Counted from the first letter of the stretch, positions 5,976 through 14,408 are shown. The stretch: DNA of 16,055 nucleotides from Candidatus Bathyarchaeota archaeon (GCA_007050895.1 SMYP01000165.1:1-16055); one strand, 5' to 3'. Numbers and translations: made by a program. The notes: generated by a model from the sequence alone, not told the origin.

Positions 5976-7424
5976 CTAGGTTTTTCCTAAAAGGACTTTT
6001 ACAGCTTTCTTCGGGTTTCGAATGGCTCTAATCAGTTTTTCACGGGTGAAAGCAGGATTAACCATATTGGCTAGAGCACATAGTTTCGCCAAATCGTCCG
6101 CAGAAAACTCGGGAGTTTCAATAAGTGGCTCAACCGCAGCCAAAGCGTCATCACTAAAGCAATCCCGCAAGAACCCACCACGCTTGGCCTGCTCATAAAG
6201 CCTAGTACCGTAAACAGGTGTAGCTATGCTAAAAATGAAGCTATCAGCACCCAACTGGCGAAGCTTATACGCGAATTTAATGGTCTCTTTGATATCCTCT
6301 TTGGTTTCGCCGATAAGTCCAATTACGAAGAAACAACCCACCTTAATCCCCACTTTCTTACACAACGCAACAGTGCGCTCCACACTTTTCAGGTCCAAGT
6401 TCTTCCCAATAATCTCATTTACAATACGTTGAACCCCAGATTCAGGAGCAACACGAATCTTTTTGCAGCCAGCCCTCTTCATTTTCCTCAAAAGCTTCTC
6501 GTCAAGAGTATCCGCTCGAACACCATTCGGAGTAAACCACTCAAACCGCAAACCTCTCTCTACAATCAAATCACAAATCTTTTCCATTCTCGTTCTGTCA
6601 AGCGTCATGTTATCATCCAAAAAGTCAATCTGTTTAATGCCATAAGTAGTGATAACCTGCTCCAGCTCGTCAACCACGTTTTCAGGGCTTCTGCCACGCC
6701 ACTGCCTTCCCCAAACAACATGATGCGTACAAAAAACACATTGATACGGACAACCCCTACTCGTAATCACTAGAGTCCACGGCTTATTTACTTCCCCCCT
6801 CAATGGAGAGTCCTTAACAACAGAAAAATACTGTTTCATCGGTAACAAATGGCGCGCAGGAAAAGGAAGAGAATCCAAATCCTCAAGCACAGGTCTCGGC
6901 GAAGTAAAAACGGGCACGCCATCCTTTACGAAGCCAATTCCCCTAATCTCCTTAAAGTTCCCAGCGTCTTTATCCAGCGTGTCAACTAACTCAAACACTG
7001 TATTCTCAGGCTCACCTATAACAACAAAATCAATATCAGAGTTCTCAAGGCAATCCTCAGGTCTTGCAGAAGGATGCAATCCATCCAACACCGTAACAAT
7101 TTCCTCGTCAACACCTTTTACTACAGAAGCAACCTCAAAAGCAGCTTTAGCCCAGCCTGAAAACGGAATCTCTATAACAACTACATCCGCTGACCAACGC
7201 TCCACCCTAGCCGCTAATTCCTTGTTGCTCAAACCAACTCGATAAGTTGTTCCATCAACTTCTTGAAGGTTCATCCTACCCTCTGTTGGAGAATCAATAA
7301 TGCATACGTCATGATCTTTCGCCAGAACTGCTGCCACATATGCCAAGCCTATTGGTGGAACCACGTTCGGTTTTCCCCAGACTTTCGGTTGAATACGAGG
7401 TGGATTAATCAAACAAACACGCAT
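5976..7424 (-). CDS. B12-binding-domain radical SAM protein (BchE/methyltransferase-like)
   Basis: The 482-residue protein begins MRVCLINPPR with the PPIGLAYVAAVL segment (23-34) of the N-terminal Rossmann-like cobalamin-binding domain. The region DGLHPSARPED (114-124) corresponds to the GGPHAT segment of relatives and ends the B12 domain. The radical SAM core starts at TSRGCPYQCVFC: C225, C229 and C232 bind the 4Fe-4S cluster that cleaves SAM. APESGVQRIV and IGLIGETKED are usual core motifs. Members catalyse methylations, ring formations or rearrangements, often in cofactor, lipid or natural product synthesis. The substrate here is unknown. Unlike many members, the loop reads DGLH where GGPH is usual. 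It follows cbiB by 164 bp on the same strand. An AT-rich box (7505-7517) and a long inverted repeat precede it. Confidence 0.9.
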   Translation of the reverse strand: MRVCLINPPRIQPKVWGKPNVVPPIGLAYVAAVLAKDHDVCIIDSPTEGRMNLQEVDGTTYRVGLSNKELAARVERWSADVVVIEIPFSGWAKAAFEVASVVKGVDEEIVTVLDGLHPSARPEDCLENSDIDFVVIGEPENTVFELVDTLDKDAGNFKEIRGIGFVKDGVPVFTSPRPVLEDLDSLPFPARHLLPMKQYFSVVKDSPLRGEVNKPWTLVITSRGCPYQCVFCTHHVVWGRQWRGRSPENVVDELEQVITTYGIKQIDFLDDNMTLDRTRMEKICDLIVERGLRFEWFTPNGVRADTLDEKLLRKMKRAGCKKIRVAPESGVQRIVNEIIGKNLDLKSVERTVALCKKVGIKVGCFFVIGLIGETKEDIKETIKFAYKLRQLGADSFIFSIATPVYGTRLYEQAKRGGFLRDCFSDDALAAVEPLIETPEFSADDLAKLCALANMVNPAFTREKLIRAIRNPKKAVKVLLGKT

Positions 7425-7441
7425 ATCTGCTACCTACTACG

Positions 7442-7504
7442 CACGGTTTCATGTCAGCTCAATCCGAAGTAAGCTAAAGCTGTTTCAAGCCGCTGAAAAC
7501 CGTG
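7442..7504. promoter_or_regulatory. Long bulged inverted repeat upstream of the radical SAM gene
   Basis: CACGGTTT (7442-7449) is the exact reverse complement of AAACCGTG (7497-7504). Directly inside, TCAGC (7454-7458) pairs with GCTGA (7492-7496), which leaves a 4-base bulge at 7450-7453. Together they form a 13-bp stem enclosing 33 nt. The outer arm lies between the TATA-like box and the expected start of transcription. It may therefore act as a DNA operator, or as an RNA stem on transcripts reading through from cbiB. No cobalamin riboswitch B12-box was seen. Confidence 0.5.
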
Positions 7505-7517
7505 TTAATTATATTTA
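7505..7517 (-). promoter_or_regulatory. TATA-like box of the B12-binding radical SAM gene
   Basis: On the minus strand it reads TAAATATAATTAA, the most TATA-like AT stretch in the 164-bp gap. It lies 81-93 nt before ATG 7424, which predicts a leader of roughly 60 nt, longer than for neighbouring genes. Confidence 0.45.
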
Positions 7518-7588
7518 GCGAACATCACCATGACAAAATTAGAGAGAAACTGCGATTAATACGTTTTGCAGACAAGCATGCAATGTAT

Positions 7589-8554
7589 CTAGTAGGGAAA
7601 AAAGTAAAGTCTCGTAAGCAAAATTATTGGCAAACTAAAAAGTACACACAAAAGCAAAGCCATGTTTCGGATTTTCAGCGCCCTCAAGATTTTGTCGGGA
7701 GTAAGAAACTCGGTCTGCTCTCCAAGAACATACTGGCCAGGTTTCTCCAGTTGCACACGCAAAGCTCCAGCCATTGCCGCCATTGGCCATCCGTGGTTTC
7801 TGCTGGGTGTTCTTGCGTGGTCTCTTTTGGCGATTGCCCATGAGTTTTTGTAGTCCTCGCCTAGTATGGCGGCAGCTAGGACTATGAGAACAGCTGTAAA
7901 TCTGGCAGGAACGTAGTTGATGATTGTATCCAGATTTGCGCTAAACCATCCTGTGTGCAGGTGCTCTTCAGTTTTGAAGCCGACCATGCCGTCGAGGGTG
8001 TTGACTGCTTTGAAAGCGATTGCACCAGTTACTCCAAAGAAACAGTATGACAATATGGGTGAAAGCTTGAAGTCGATAAGGTTTTCCGCCATCGATTCGA
8101 TAACTGCGGAACTGATTTGAGATCCATCCAAGTCTTTGGAGTCTCTGCGGGAGAAATGAGAATATTTCTTAGCTTCAATTATGTTTTCTGAAGCGATGGC
8201 TTTTGCTGCGGCTTTTGCCCAGTCAGTCTCAAGTTTAATGCAAATGGCCAGTTTCAATAGTATGACGGCGAAGAATGCATAAACTGTGATTGTGAGCAGC
8301 GTGTAAACTGCCCAAAGCCCGAAGTAAACGGGAATTGTAAACGTGGCGATCACTGTTAAAGCCAAAACTGCTCCATATAGCTTGGCTATTTTTGGGTTGG
8401 GGCTTTTCAAGTGGGGCTCCAATGCCCTAGTTAGCTTACCCATCAGTACTGCTGGATGCAATTTGAACACGATTTTCTCCGGGTTATTCGGAGAAGGGTC
8501 GCCTACAAACAAGTCTAGGACTATAGCCAACACGAGCACGACAACAGGAACCAA
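7589..8554 (-). CDS. cbiB: Adenosylcobinamide-phosphate synthase CbiB (CobD family)
   Basis: This 321-residue membrane protein joins (R)-1-amino-2-propanol or its phosphate to adenosylcobyric acid, giving adenosylcobinamide (phosphate) late in cobalamin synthesis. Family motifs occur in order: LDLFVGDP (13-20), KLHPAVLMG (31-39), SRRDSKDLD (135-143), IESMAENLIDFKLSPI (152-167), KAVNTLDGMVG (182-192), TGWFSANLD (201-209), YVPARFTA (214-221) and GWPMAAMAGAL (255-265). Several hydrophobic segments fit a polytopic membrane enzyme. The start is uncertain. TTG 8554 is the first standard start after the upstream TGA (8575-8573), but GGTGA at 8577-8573 is spaced for an ATA at 8566. It lies 88 bp after the amidohydrolase gene, with GATAAATTTT near 8603-8612 as a possible promoter. 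It precedes a gene whose product should bind a corrinoid. Confidence 0.93.
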   Translation of the reverse strand: MVPVVVLVLAIVLDLFVGDPSPNNPEKIVFKLHPAVLMGKLTRALEPHLKSPNPKIAKLYGAVLALTVIATFTIPVYFGLWAVYTLLTITVYAFFAVILLKLAICIKLETDWAKAAAKAIASENIIEAKKYSHFSRRDSKDLDGSQISSAVIESMAENLIDFKLSPILSYCFFGVTGAIAFKAVNTLDGMVGFKTEEHLHTGWFSANLDTIINYVPARFTAVLIVLAAAILGEDYKNSWAIAKRDHARTPSRNHGWPMAAMAGALRVQLEKPGQYVLGEQTEFLTPDKILRALKIRNMALLLCVLFSLPIILLTRLYFFPY

Positions 8555-8642
8555 TACAGCAAATATGTCTAATCACCAAACGCTTAGTTACACTTCAGAG
8601 AGTGGAAAATTTATCTGTATCGATTAACATAATCTGTGGTCT

Positions 8643-10220
8643 TTAGTCTTTGGAATAAACTACCCTGCCAGCTATGATGGTCATCTCAACCTCGATATTC
8701 TCGATTTCTGACGGTAGAACTTTTTGGGGGTCTTTCGAGAGAACAGTTAGATCAGCTATTTTACCTGTTTCAACAGACCCTTTGATGTTTTCCTCGTTGG
8801 ATGAAATCGCCGCGTTAACTGTGTACATTTGCAATGCCTCGTCAACGGTTAATTGTTCTTCAGGAAAAGCTTCTCGGGTCACAGCGGCTTGGATACCAAG
8901 CAAAGGGCTTAACGCTTCCATCGGACAATCTGAGCCACCAATTACAGGAATGCCGTTTTTAATGAGCGTTTTTAGCGGATAGAGCCACCTCGCGCGTTCG
9001 GATCCCAAATTTTCGATTGCAGACCAAACAGAAAATTCGGAGGCGACAACAAGGGGTTGTGCAGAAACGATAACACTCAACTTTTTCATTCGGTTGATTA
9101 TCTCTTCGTTGAGGACCGCAGCGTGTTCTATGCGGTTGCGTATGCCTTTTCGCGATCCGTCACTTGAAATTTCTTGTATTGTGGTTAGAGCCGCGTCTAC
9201 AGCCTTGTCGCCCATGGCATGTATTACTAGCTGAAAACCCATTTTCAGGATTTTGACAGCAGCTGTTTTCATTTCTTCTTGAGTGTAAAGCAATTTTGCA
9301 TTAGTAGATCCGTCAGTGAAAGGTTGAAATAGCGCCGCCGTTTTCGCTGCTAGATAACCGTCTGCAGAAATCACCACGCCTCCAATCTTTAGCTCTGAGC
9401 CGCCTCTTGATTGAGTGTCAACTATGCTTTCCAAGAGGTGCACGGGAATCACAACATAAATTCTCATAGGCAGCTTCTTTTGCTCAAGAAGCTTTCGAAT
9501 TAACGAGAGCTCTAATGAAGACAGAACCATCCAGTGCACGCTTGTGATGCCAGCTTCCAAGATTTTCTTGCAAGCCAAACTTGAAGCCTCCACTAACTCG
9601 TCTTCACTGGGTTCTGGCACGACATTCCATGCGAGATTTGTGGCAGTATCACGTAAAACTCCGGTAGGCTCACCTGTATTTGGATCTTTGTCAATAGCGC
9701 CACCTTGAGAAACTTTTGTCAAAGGTGTCACGCCAGCTAACTCTAAAGCTTTGCTATTTACGACGCATACTTGTCCGTTCCGGTGATAGAAAATCGCGGG
9801 ATTATTTGGCGAAACTGAATCCAAGTCGAAACGTGTTGGGAGCCGTTTCTCAGTGAAGCGTGTTTGGTCCCAGCCTCGACCCAACAACCATTTTCCCTTA
9901 TTTAAAGTCGCTAGGCGGTTTTTTAATAGATTTTGCATTTCCCTTATGGAAACTACATTGCTCAGGTCTAGCCATGTTATTGACTTTCCAAAGTCAGCAA
10001 CGTGTATGTGGGTGTCTATGAAACCGGGAACAACTGTTTTACCGTTAAGACGGATGATTTTTGTTGTTTTACCAACTAGTTGGTTGATTTCTCTGTTTGT
10101 TCCGATTTTGACAATTTTATCACATTTTACTGCTATCGCTTCGACTCTAGGTTGAAAGAGGTTCATGGTTAGGACGTTACCCCCAGTCAAAACTAAATCT
10201 GCGGAAGTTACAATTATCAC
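8643..10220 (-). CDS. YtcJ-like metal-dependent amidohydrolase (amidohydrolase family 3)
   Basis: The 525-residue protein has the amidohydrolase layout. A small beta-sandwich at both termini (SADLVLTGGNVLTM near 6-19; TGKIADLTVL near 488-497) surrounds a TIM barrel. Metal-site residues by motif are H71 and H73 (FIDTHIHVADFG), H334 with MGDKA (334-340), H366 (RIEHAAV) and D431 (GGSDCPMEALSP). Relatives hydrolyse formamides, amides or imides, and the substrate here is unknown. The barrel strand that in relatives reads GGVKIFADG, with a lysine, reads GGVVISADG (280-288), with V283 at the lysine's place. The start is GTG 10220, and AAAGG lies directly before it. The neighbouring propeller gene ends 55 bp upstream on the same strand, so the two may be co-transcribed. 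The N-terminus fits the family without extension. Confidence 0.9.
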   Translation of the reverse strand: MIIVTSADLVLTGGNVLTMNLFQPRVEAIAVKCDKIVKIGTNREINQLVGKTTKIIRLNGKTVVPGFIDTHIHVADFGKSITWLDLSNVVSIREMQNLLKNRLATLNKGKWLLGRGWDQTRFTEKRLPTRFDLDSVSPNNPAIFYHRNGQVCVVNSKALELAGVTPLTKVSQGGAIDKDPNTGEPTGVLRDTATNLAWNVVPEPSEDELVEASSLACKKILEAGITSVHWMVLSSLELSLIRKLLEQKKLPMRIYVVIPVHLLESIVDTQSRGGSELKIGGVVISADGYLAAKTAALFQPFTDGSTNAKLLYTQEEMKTAAVKILKMGFQLVIHAMGDKAVDAALTTIQEISSDGSRKGIRNRIEHAAVLNEEIINRMKKLSVIVSAQPLVVASEFSVWSAIENLGSERARWLYPLKTLIKNGIPVIGGSDCPMEALSPLLGIQAAVTREAFPEEQLTVDEALQMYTVNAAISSNEENIKGSVETGKIADLTVLSKDPQKVLPSEIENIEVEMTIIAGRVVYSKD

Positions 10221-10275
10221 CCTTTAACAATGTTCTATGATGTTCGTTTCATTAGAATTTTTGCATAAAGGACAG

Positions 10276-13059
10276 TTATTTCTTGGTGCGCTTGATTAAT
10301 ATAAAACCGAGGAAAACAGCCAATACTACTGCTAAAACAATGATGGCTACAGCCAGGTATTCTGCAGGCACAGGACTTTTTGAAGTCTCGACAACTTCGA
10401 TGAAGTATTGTTCACTGAAGGCGGAAGTGTAGTAACTCTTGTTTGATTGCCAGTGAGCAGAAACTAGCCAGTTTCCAGCAGTATCTAGCGTGTAGATGAA
10501 ACTGAAGGCACCCTGTTTAGAAGTTACAGCTTGCAGGTCAGTTACAGAGCCGTCAGGTTTAACTAAAGACACGGCTATAGCCGCGTTAGGATAAGCGGGA
10601 TAGAGATAGCCTAACCCAGTCACCGATTCCCCTAACGAAGCCTGCTCAGGCAATTTGAAAGTAATAGTACTGGTTGTAGCAGGGTTCCCAGCAAGGCAAT
10701 AGACATTCCAGTCGTTACTTCCCACGTACACCATTCCTTCGTATACAGTTGTGGAGGACCAACTGTTAGAATCAGTGGTGAAGACCGAGAGTTTTTCGCC
10801 GTTTGTTGCGTTGAGTACGTAAATGGAACGCTGATCGGTTACAACGTACACTTTTCCGTCGGCGTAAGACGGAGAAACGTAAAGCTCCTCGCCTAAATAT
10901 GTACTCCAAACAGCGTAACCAGTTGCCGCGTCAACACACACTATAGAGTAGTGGTCAACCAAAAAGAGGTTGTTGTCATAATAAGCTGGAGAACAAACTA
11001 TAAACTCACCAGCACCAGAGGTTCGATAAGCCCATTTGATGTTACCATTCGCCGTGTCTATCCCATAGTACTCCTTTACATTGGAGGATACGAAAACCAT
11101 ATCGTCAGCGACGGTAGGAGAAGCATGCATGTCGGTTCCACCAGTCTGTATTTCCTCGTATGGAAGCTCTCTTTTCCAGATGAAAATGCCATTGGCAGCA
11201 TCTAGCTTGTAAAGGGCACCTGATTCAGGTTCTTCGGAAACAATGTAAACTGCCCCGTTCACAACAGCCGGAGAAGACGTGATATACCCCTCAGTTTTAA
11301 ATGTCCATTTAACGCTGCCGTCGAAAGCTTCCAAACAGTAAACGTTAGTGTCCAGCGACCCCACGTAGACCTTGCCATCGACTACAGTTGGAGATGAACG
11401 AAGTGCAGGTGCAGCAGCAAAGTTGACCTCTATGTAGCCGCCAGCGTATGTCGACCAGATGAGACTGCCATTATCTCTGTCAAGGCAGTATACATAGCCA
11501 TCATCTGGACCCACGTAGACCCGTCCATAAGCTATTGCCGGTGAAGATTTAATTCTGGTGCCAGTGCTGAAGTTCCAGATTACGCTACCTGTCCCCGAGT
11601 CCAAACAATAAATGTTCTTGTCATGTGATCCCACGTAGACCCGTCCATTCGCGACGCTTGGCGAAGAAATGACGGCCCCGTTAGTGGCAAATTTCCATCT
11701 AAGCGTCAAATTTTCAGGAGCAGATTGGCCAGTTGCGCTATGAGCCGAGTCGTGCCGAAACATAGACCATGACTTAGTCCCTATAGCCCATACTTGATTA
11801 AATGTTGAATACTCTTCCCCTGATTCCACATCAACGGACGTTGTAACATCACCCGGAATGAGGTACAAGTTACCATAGGCAATGGCTACAGACTCTCTTG
11901 GGGCAAAAGCTTCTATTGGAAGCATCCAAAGGAGTTGCCCAGTATAAGCATCGAGGCAAACAAACTCAGATTCACTTTCTTGGGCAGTATAGGATGCAGT
12001 TTGCCCCGTTGTAGCATAAATCTTGCCGTCAGCAACTGTGGGATTACCAGGGAATATCATGGTTCCTGGTCCTTGATACTTCCATACCAATTCTCCTGTG
12101 TCAACATCAAGAGCATAAAGATACCCATCTTTGTTAAGTTCATAGACTATTCCGTAAGCTACAGCGGGGCCAATGCAGAAATATCCATCTTTGGTCTGGG
12201 GGTCGTAGGTCCATATGATTTCGCCATTGGTGGCATTAAAACAATACAACGTGTTATCGTGGGTGCCTCCCCTGAAGAACTTGCCCTCGTAATAGGCACC
12301 AGAGAAGACCATTGGAGTTCTCGTTTCGGTATCCCACAGAACCTCCCCTGTTCTAGCGTCAAGTGCCATTTGATGTGGATCATATGATCCAGGAAACACT
12401 TTGCCATCACCATATTGTACTCCAGAACCGACTGATCCACCACCATCAACATAGGTTTCCCAATTAAGTGCGGGCGGTGTTGAAGGGTCTGAAAAATCCC
12501 ATCCTTGAACGTACGAACCTGTCTTAACAAAGAACATCTTTTCCTCTGGACTGTAAACGTTAGCGACGAAAAAAGGTGATGGGTTGGCAGAAAAAATGGA
12601 ACTTGTCCATAATATTTCCCCGGTTTCTATATCAAGGCTGCTATTTCCTATAACTAGGCGAGTGTTATCAATCTTATAAACTGATGGCCAAGATCCGGGT
12701 GCTGGCACAACAGTTCTCCAAAGGACCTTACCCGTGTCTTTGTCGAGTGCGAAAATCTCGGTTTTTGTTGTGATAAAAACTTTGCCGTTAAATGCTGAGA
12801 CGTAGCTCTGTATACCAGTTATGTTGGTTTTCCATAAAATGTCAGGAGCCTCTGGAGCTGGTCCTGCTGAGAAACGCGTAAAAGATGCGTCGCCTTGAAG
12901 CTGCGGCCATTCATATTGCAGCAAAGACGTATCATCTGCGATTTTGTCGTTTGGAGATTCGTTTTGAAAATCGTCAAAATAAACGTCTTGAACAAATAAG
13001 GACAGAAGCAACAGTGCAGTCAAGGCAGCTATGATAATCAGAAGTTTTGTAAACTTCAT
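10276..13059 (-). CDS. Membrane-anchored double PQQ-type beta-propeller protein with Ig-like domain
   Basis: The 927-residue protein has an N-terminal hydrophobic segment (5-23, signal peptide or anchor), then two PQQ-like propellers. The first is at about 51-430 and opens with WPQLQGDASFTRFSAGPAPE. The second is at about 431-790 and opens with WSMFRHDSAHSATGQSAPE. Each is built from the repeat DGKVYVG-x-D-x-x-[IV]-YCLD-x-x-[TN]-G-x-x-[IV]-W. An Ig-like domain follows at about 797-892, and a C-terminal membrane helix (902-922) ends with the basic tail KRTKK. The protein should be displayed on the cell exterior. PQQ-type repeats in such archaeal proteins usually do not bind PQQ and act as adhesion or protein-binding scaffolds, so an enzyme role is not claimed. 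GAGG lies 8 nt before ATG 13059, a good SD. It is divergent from the SPASM gene. Confidence 0.9.
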   Translation of the reverse strand: MKFTKLLIIIAALTALLLLSLFVQDVYFDDFQNESPNDKIADDTSLLQYEWPQLQGDASFTRFSAGPAPEAPDILWKTNITGIQSYVSAFNGKVFITTKTEIFALDKDTGKVLWRTVVPAPGSWPSVYKIDNTRLVIGNSSLDIETGEILWTSSIFSANPSPFFVANVYSPEEKMFFVKTGSYVQGWDFSDPSTPPALNWETYVDGGGSVGSGVQYGDGKVFPGSYDPHQMALDARTGEVLWDTETRTPMVFSGAYYEGKFFRGGTHDNTLYCFNATNGEIIWTYDPQTKDGYFCIGPAVAYGIVYELNKDGYLYALDVDTGELVWKYQGPGTMIFPGNPTVADGKIYATTGQTASYTAQESESEFVCLDAYTGQLLWMLPIEAFAPRESVAIAYGNLYLIPGDVTTSVDVESGEEYSTFNQVWAIGTKSWSMFRHDSAHSATGQSAPENLTLRWKFATNGAVISSPSVANGRVYVGSHDKNIYCLDSGTGSVIWNFSTGTRIKSSPAIAYGRVYVGPDDGYVYCLDRDNGSLIWSTYAGGYIEVNFAAAPALRSSPTVVDGKVYVGSLDTNVYCLEAFDGSVKWTFKTEGYITSSPAVVNGAVYIVSEEPESGALYKLDAANGIFIWKRELPYEEIQTGGTDMHASPTVADDMVFVSSNVKEYYGIDTANGNIKWAYRTSGAGEFIVCSPAYYDNNLFLVDHYSIVCVDAATGYAVWSTYLGEELYVSPSYADGKVYVVTDQRSIYVLNATNGEKLSVFTTDSNSWSSTTVYEGMVYVGSNDWNVYCLAGNPATTSTITFKLPEQASLGESVTGLGYLYPAYPNAAIAVSLVKPDGSVTDLQAVTSKQGAFSFIYTLDTAGNWLVSAHWQSNKSYYTSAFSEQYFIEVVETSKSPVPAEYLAVAIIVLAVVLAVFLGFILIKRTKK

Positions 13060-13123
13060 TTTTCAGCCTCTTAAATTAAGGGATAAATGACAATCTTTCA
13101 TGATCCCATTCTTCCCCTCGAAT

Positions 13124-13208
13124 AGCACTAAGAGTCAATCCAACTATAAATCTTACGGAACATCATATTATTTACTGCATCATCAGATCTCCAAGACTCT
13201 AGAGTGCT
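13124..13208. repeat. Imperfect inverted repeat in the divergent promoter region
   Basis: AGCACT-A-AGAGTC (13124-13136) pairs with GACTCT-AG-AGTGCT (13195-13208). All 12 arm bases are complementary, with only a bulge in the middle. The right arm also contains the 10-bp palindrome ACTCTAGAGT (13196-13205). It could be an operator pair or a structured RNA element. Confidence 0.45.
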
Positions 13209-13240
13209 TCTATGAAACTGAAAAGGAGAGAAATAAAGTA

Positions 13241-13265
13241 TCGCATAATCTTTTTTAGGATGCGA
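13241..13265. repeat. Short inverted repeat TCGCAT/ATGCGA upstream of the SPASM gene
   Basis: TCGCAT (13241-13246) and ATGCGA (13260-13265) are perfect 6-bp arms around a 13-nt, T-rich spacer. They lie 36 nt before the SPASM gene start, just downstream of a possible TATA-like box. This may be an operator. Confidence 0.35.
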
Positions 13266-13301
13266 GAATTCTAAGGTAAATGATGAATTACCGAGGGATG
13301 T

Positions 13302-14408
13302 TTGAGGGGTTTTAATTTGGCTGATAAGGGTCCTTTACTTATGACTTCTTGGAGAGCTACAGGGGCCTGCAATGCACGTTGCAGATACTGCAATGTTGAC
13401 GCCACAGGTGCAGCTGCTCCTAGAGAATTGACTACCGAAGAAGCTTTGCATTTGGTGGATGAAGTTCGCAGTTTTGGAGTCAAATGGTTCGGTATAAAAG
13501 GTGGTGAACCCCTTCTGCGGAAAGATATATTTGAAATTGTAGGTTATGCTAAAAGCATAGGTCTAAACGTTTGTTTACTAACCAACGGTTGCTTTGTTGA
13601 TGGAGAAATCTACGACAACCTCGTCAAAAACCAAGTTTGGACGTCAGTCAGCATAGACGGCCCAGAAGAAATAAACGATCAGCTGAGAGGTAAAGGCTCA
13701 TACAACAAAGCGCTAGTCGCCATCCAAAAATTATCGAAGGGAAAAATCCTGAACGGTTTGGCAGCCGCCATCACAACAATCAACTATAAGCATCTAGACC
13801 ACGTTGCTGAGTTAGCTGAAAAATACAATGCTAATTTCGTATGGTTCAATCATCTTGTTCCCAGCGGACGAGCAAAGGAAACCATGGAGCTAGCCCCGAG
13901 CCCTGAACAGTATGAGTGGACACTGAACCATATATGGGATTTAACCCAAAAATACGCGGATAAATTCGAAATTCATGTGCACTGCCCTCATTACGCACGT
14001 GTCGTCAAGCAACGTAATTCGGAGAATTTTGATGAATGGTACGAGCATAAGTTCCATGGAAAATGCACTTACTTCGCGTTTGGTGGATACTTAAGCGTAA
14101 CCGAAAACGGGGACTTGATACCATGCTTTTACACGGACCTTACGCCTGCAGAGCCCATGATGCTTGGGAACATAAGAGTGAAAGGTTTGACGAAAGCATG
14201 GGAGGAAATACGGAAATCAGAGTATTACAATAGCTTTAAAGATCGAAGTCGCCTAAAGGGAAAGTGTGGAGTCTGCGAGTACCGCGAAATATGCGGGGGA
14301 TGCAGAAACCGAGCTTATGCATACACAGGTGACATTTACGAATCTGACCCAGCATGTTCTTATATACCAGAGAGACTACGGAAACAAGAGACAGCAGAAC
14401 AGGTATAA
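13302..14408 (+). CDS. Radical SAM protein with SPASM domain
   Basis: The 368-residue protein has the radical SAM motif ACNARCRYC (C23, C27, C30) and GGEP (67-70) for SAM binding. The C-terminal SPASM domain holds auxiliary cluster ligands C255, C275, C322, C325, C331, C334 and C352. The signature KCGVCEYREICGGCRNRAYA and YTGDIYESDPAC resembles archaeal heme-pathway (AhbC/AhbD/NirJ-like) and peptide-maturase enzymes. The exact reaction is not resolved, and no other heme gene is visible, so no symbol is given. The start is either TTG 13302 (GAGG, 5-nt spacer) or TTG 13317 (GAGGGG at 13304-13309, 7-nt spacer). Both keep the core intact. The stop is only 3 nt before the next start, so the two radical SAM proteins are probably made together and may act in one pathway. 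Confidence 0.9.
   Translation: MRGFNLADKGPLLMTSWRATGACNARCRYCNVDATGAAAPRELTTEEALHLVDEVRSFGVKWFGIKGGEPLLRKDIFEIVGYAKSIGLNVCLLTNGCFVDGEIYDNLVKNQVWTSVSIDGPEEINDQLRGKGSYNKALVAIQKLSKGKILNGLAAAITTINYKHLDHVAELAEKYNANFVWFNHLVPSGRAKETMELAPSPEQYEWTLNHIWDLTQKYADKFEIHVHCPHYARVVKQRNSENFDEWYEHKFHGKCTYFAFGGYLSVTENGDLIPCFYTDLTPAEPMMLGNIRVKGLTKAWEEIRKSEYYNSFKDRSRLKGKCGVCEYREICGGCRNRAYAYTGDIYESDPACSYIPERLRKQETAEQV

Larger units (their letters stand above)
13060..13301. other. Divergent intergenic region between propeller and SPASM genes
   Basis: These 242 bp hold no supported gene but should contain two divergent promoters. GAAATAAAGT near 13230-13239 and ACTATAAATC near 13143-13152 are possible plus-strand TATA-like boxes. 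ATTTATCC near 13082-13089 is a possible minus-strand one. Two inverted repeats are listed separately. Confidence 0.5.

Noticed and set aside
7425..7504. Cobalamin riboswitch upstream of the B12-binding radical SAM gene
   Set aside because: No B12-box-like conserved stretch or multi-helix core was found. Only a simple bulged stem is present, and such riboswitches are rare in archaea.
7502..7853. Plus-strand open frames (113 and 63 codons) opposite the end of cbiB
   Set aside because: They lie mostly antisense to conserved CbiB motifs, have no SD and show no recognisable protein features.
11935..12530. 150-codon plus-strand and 123-codon minus-strand open frames inside the propeller gene
   Set aside because: The propeller repeats run unbroken through this region on the minus strand, so both are shadows of its repeats.
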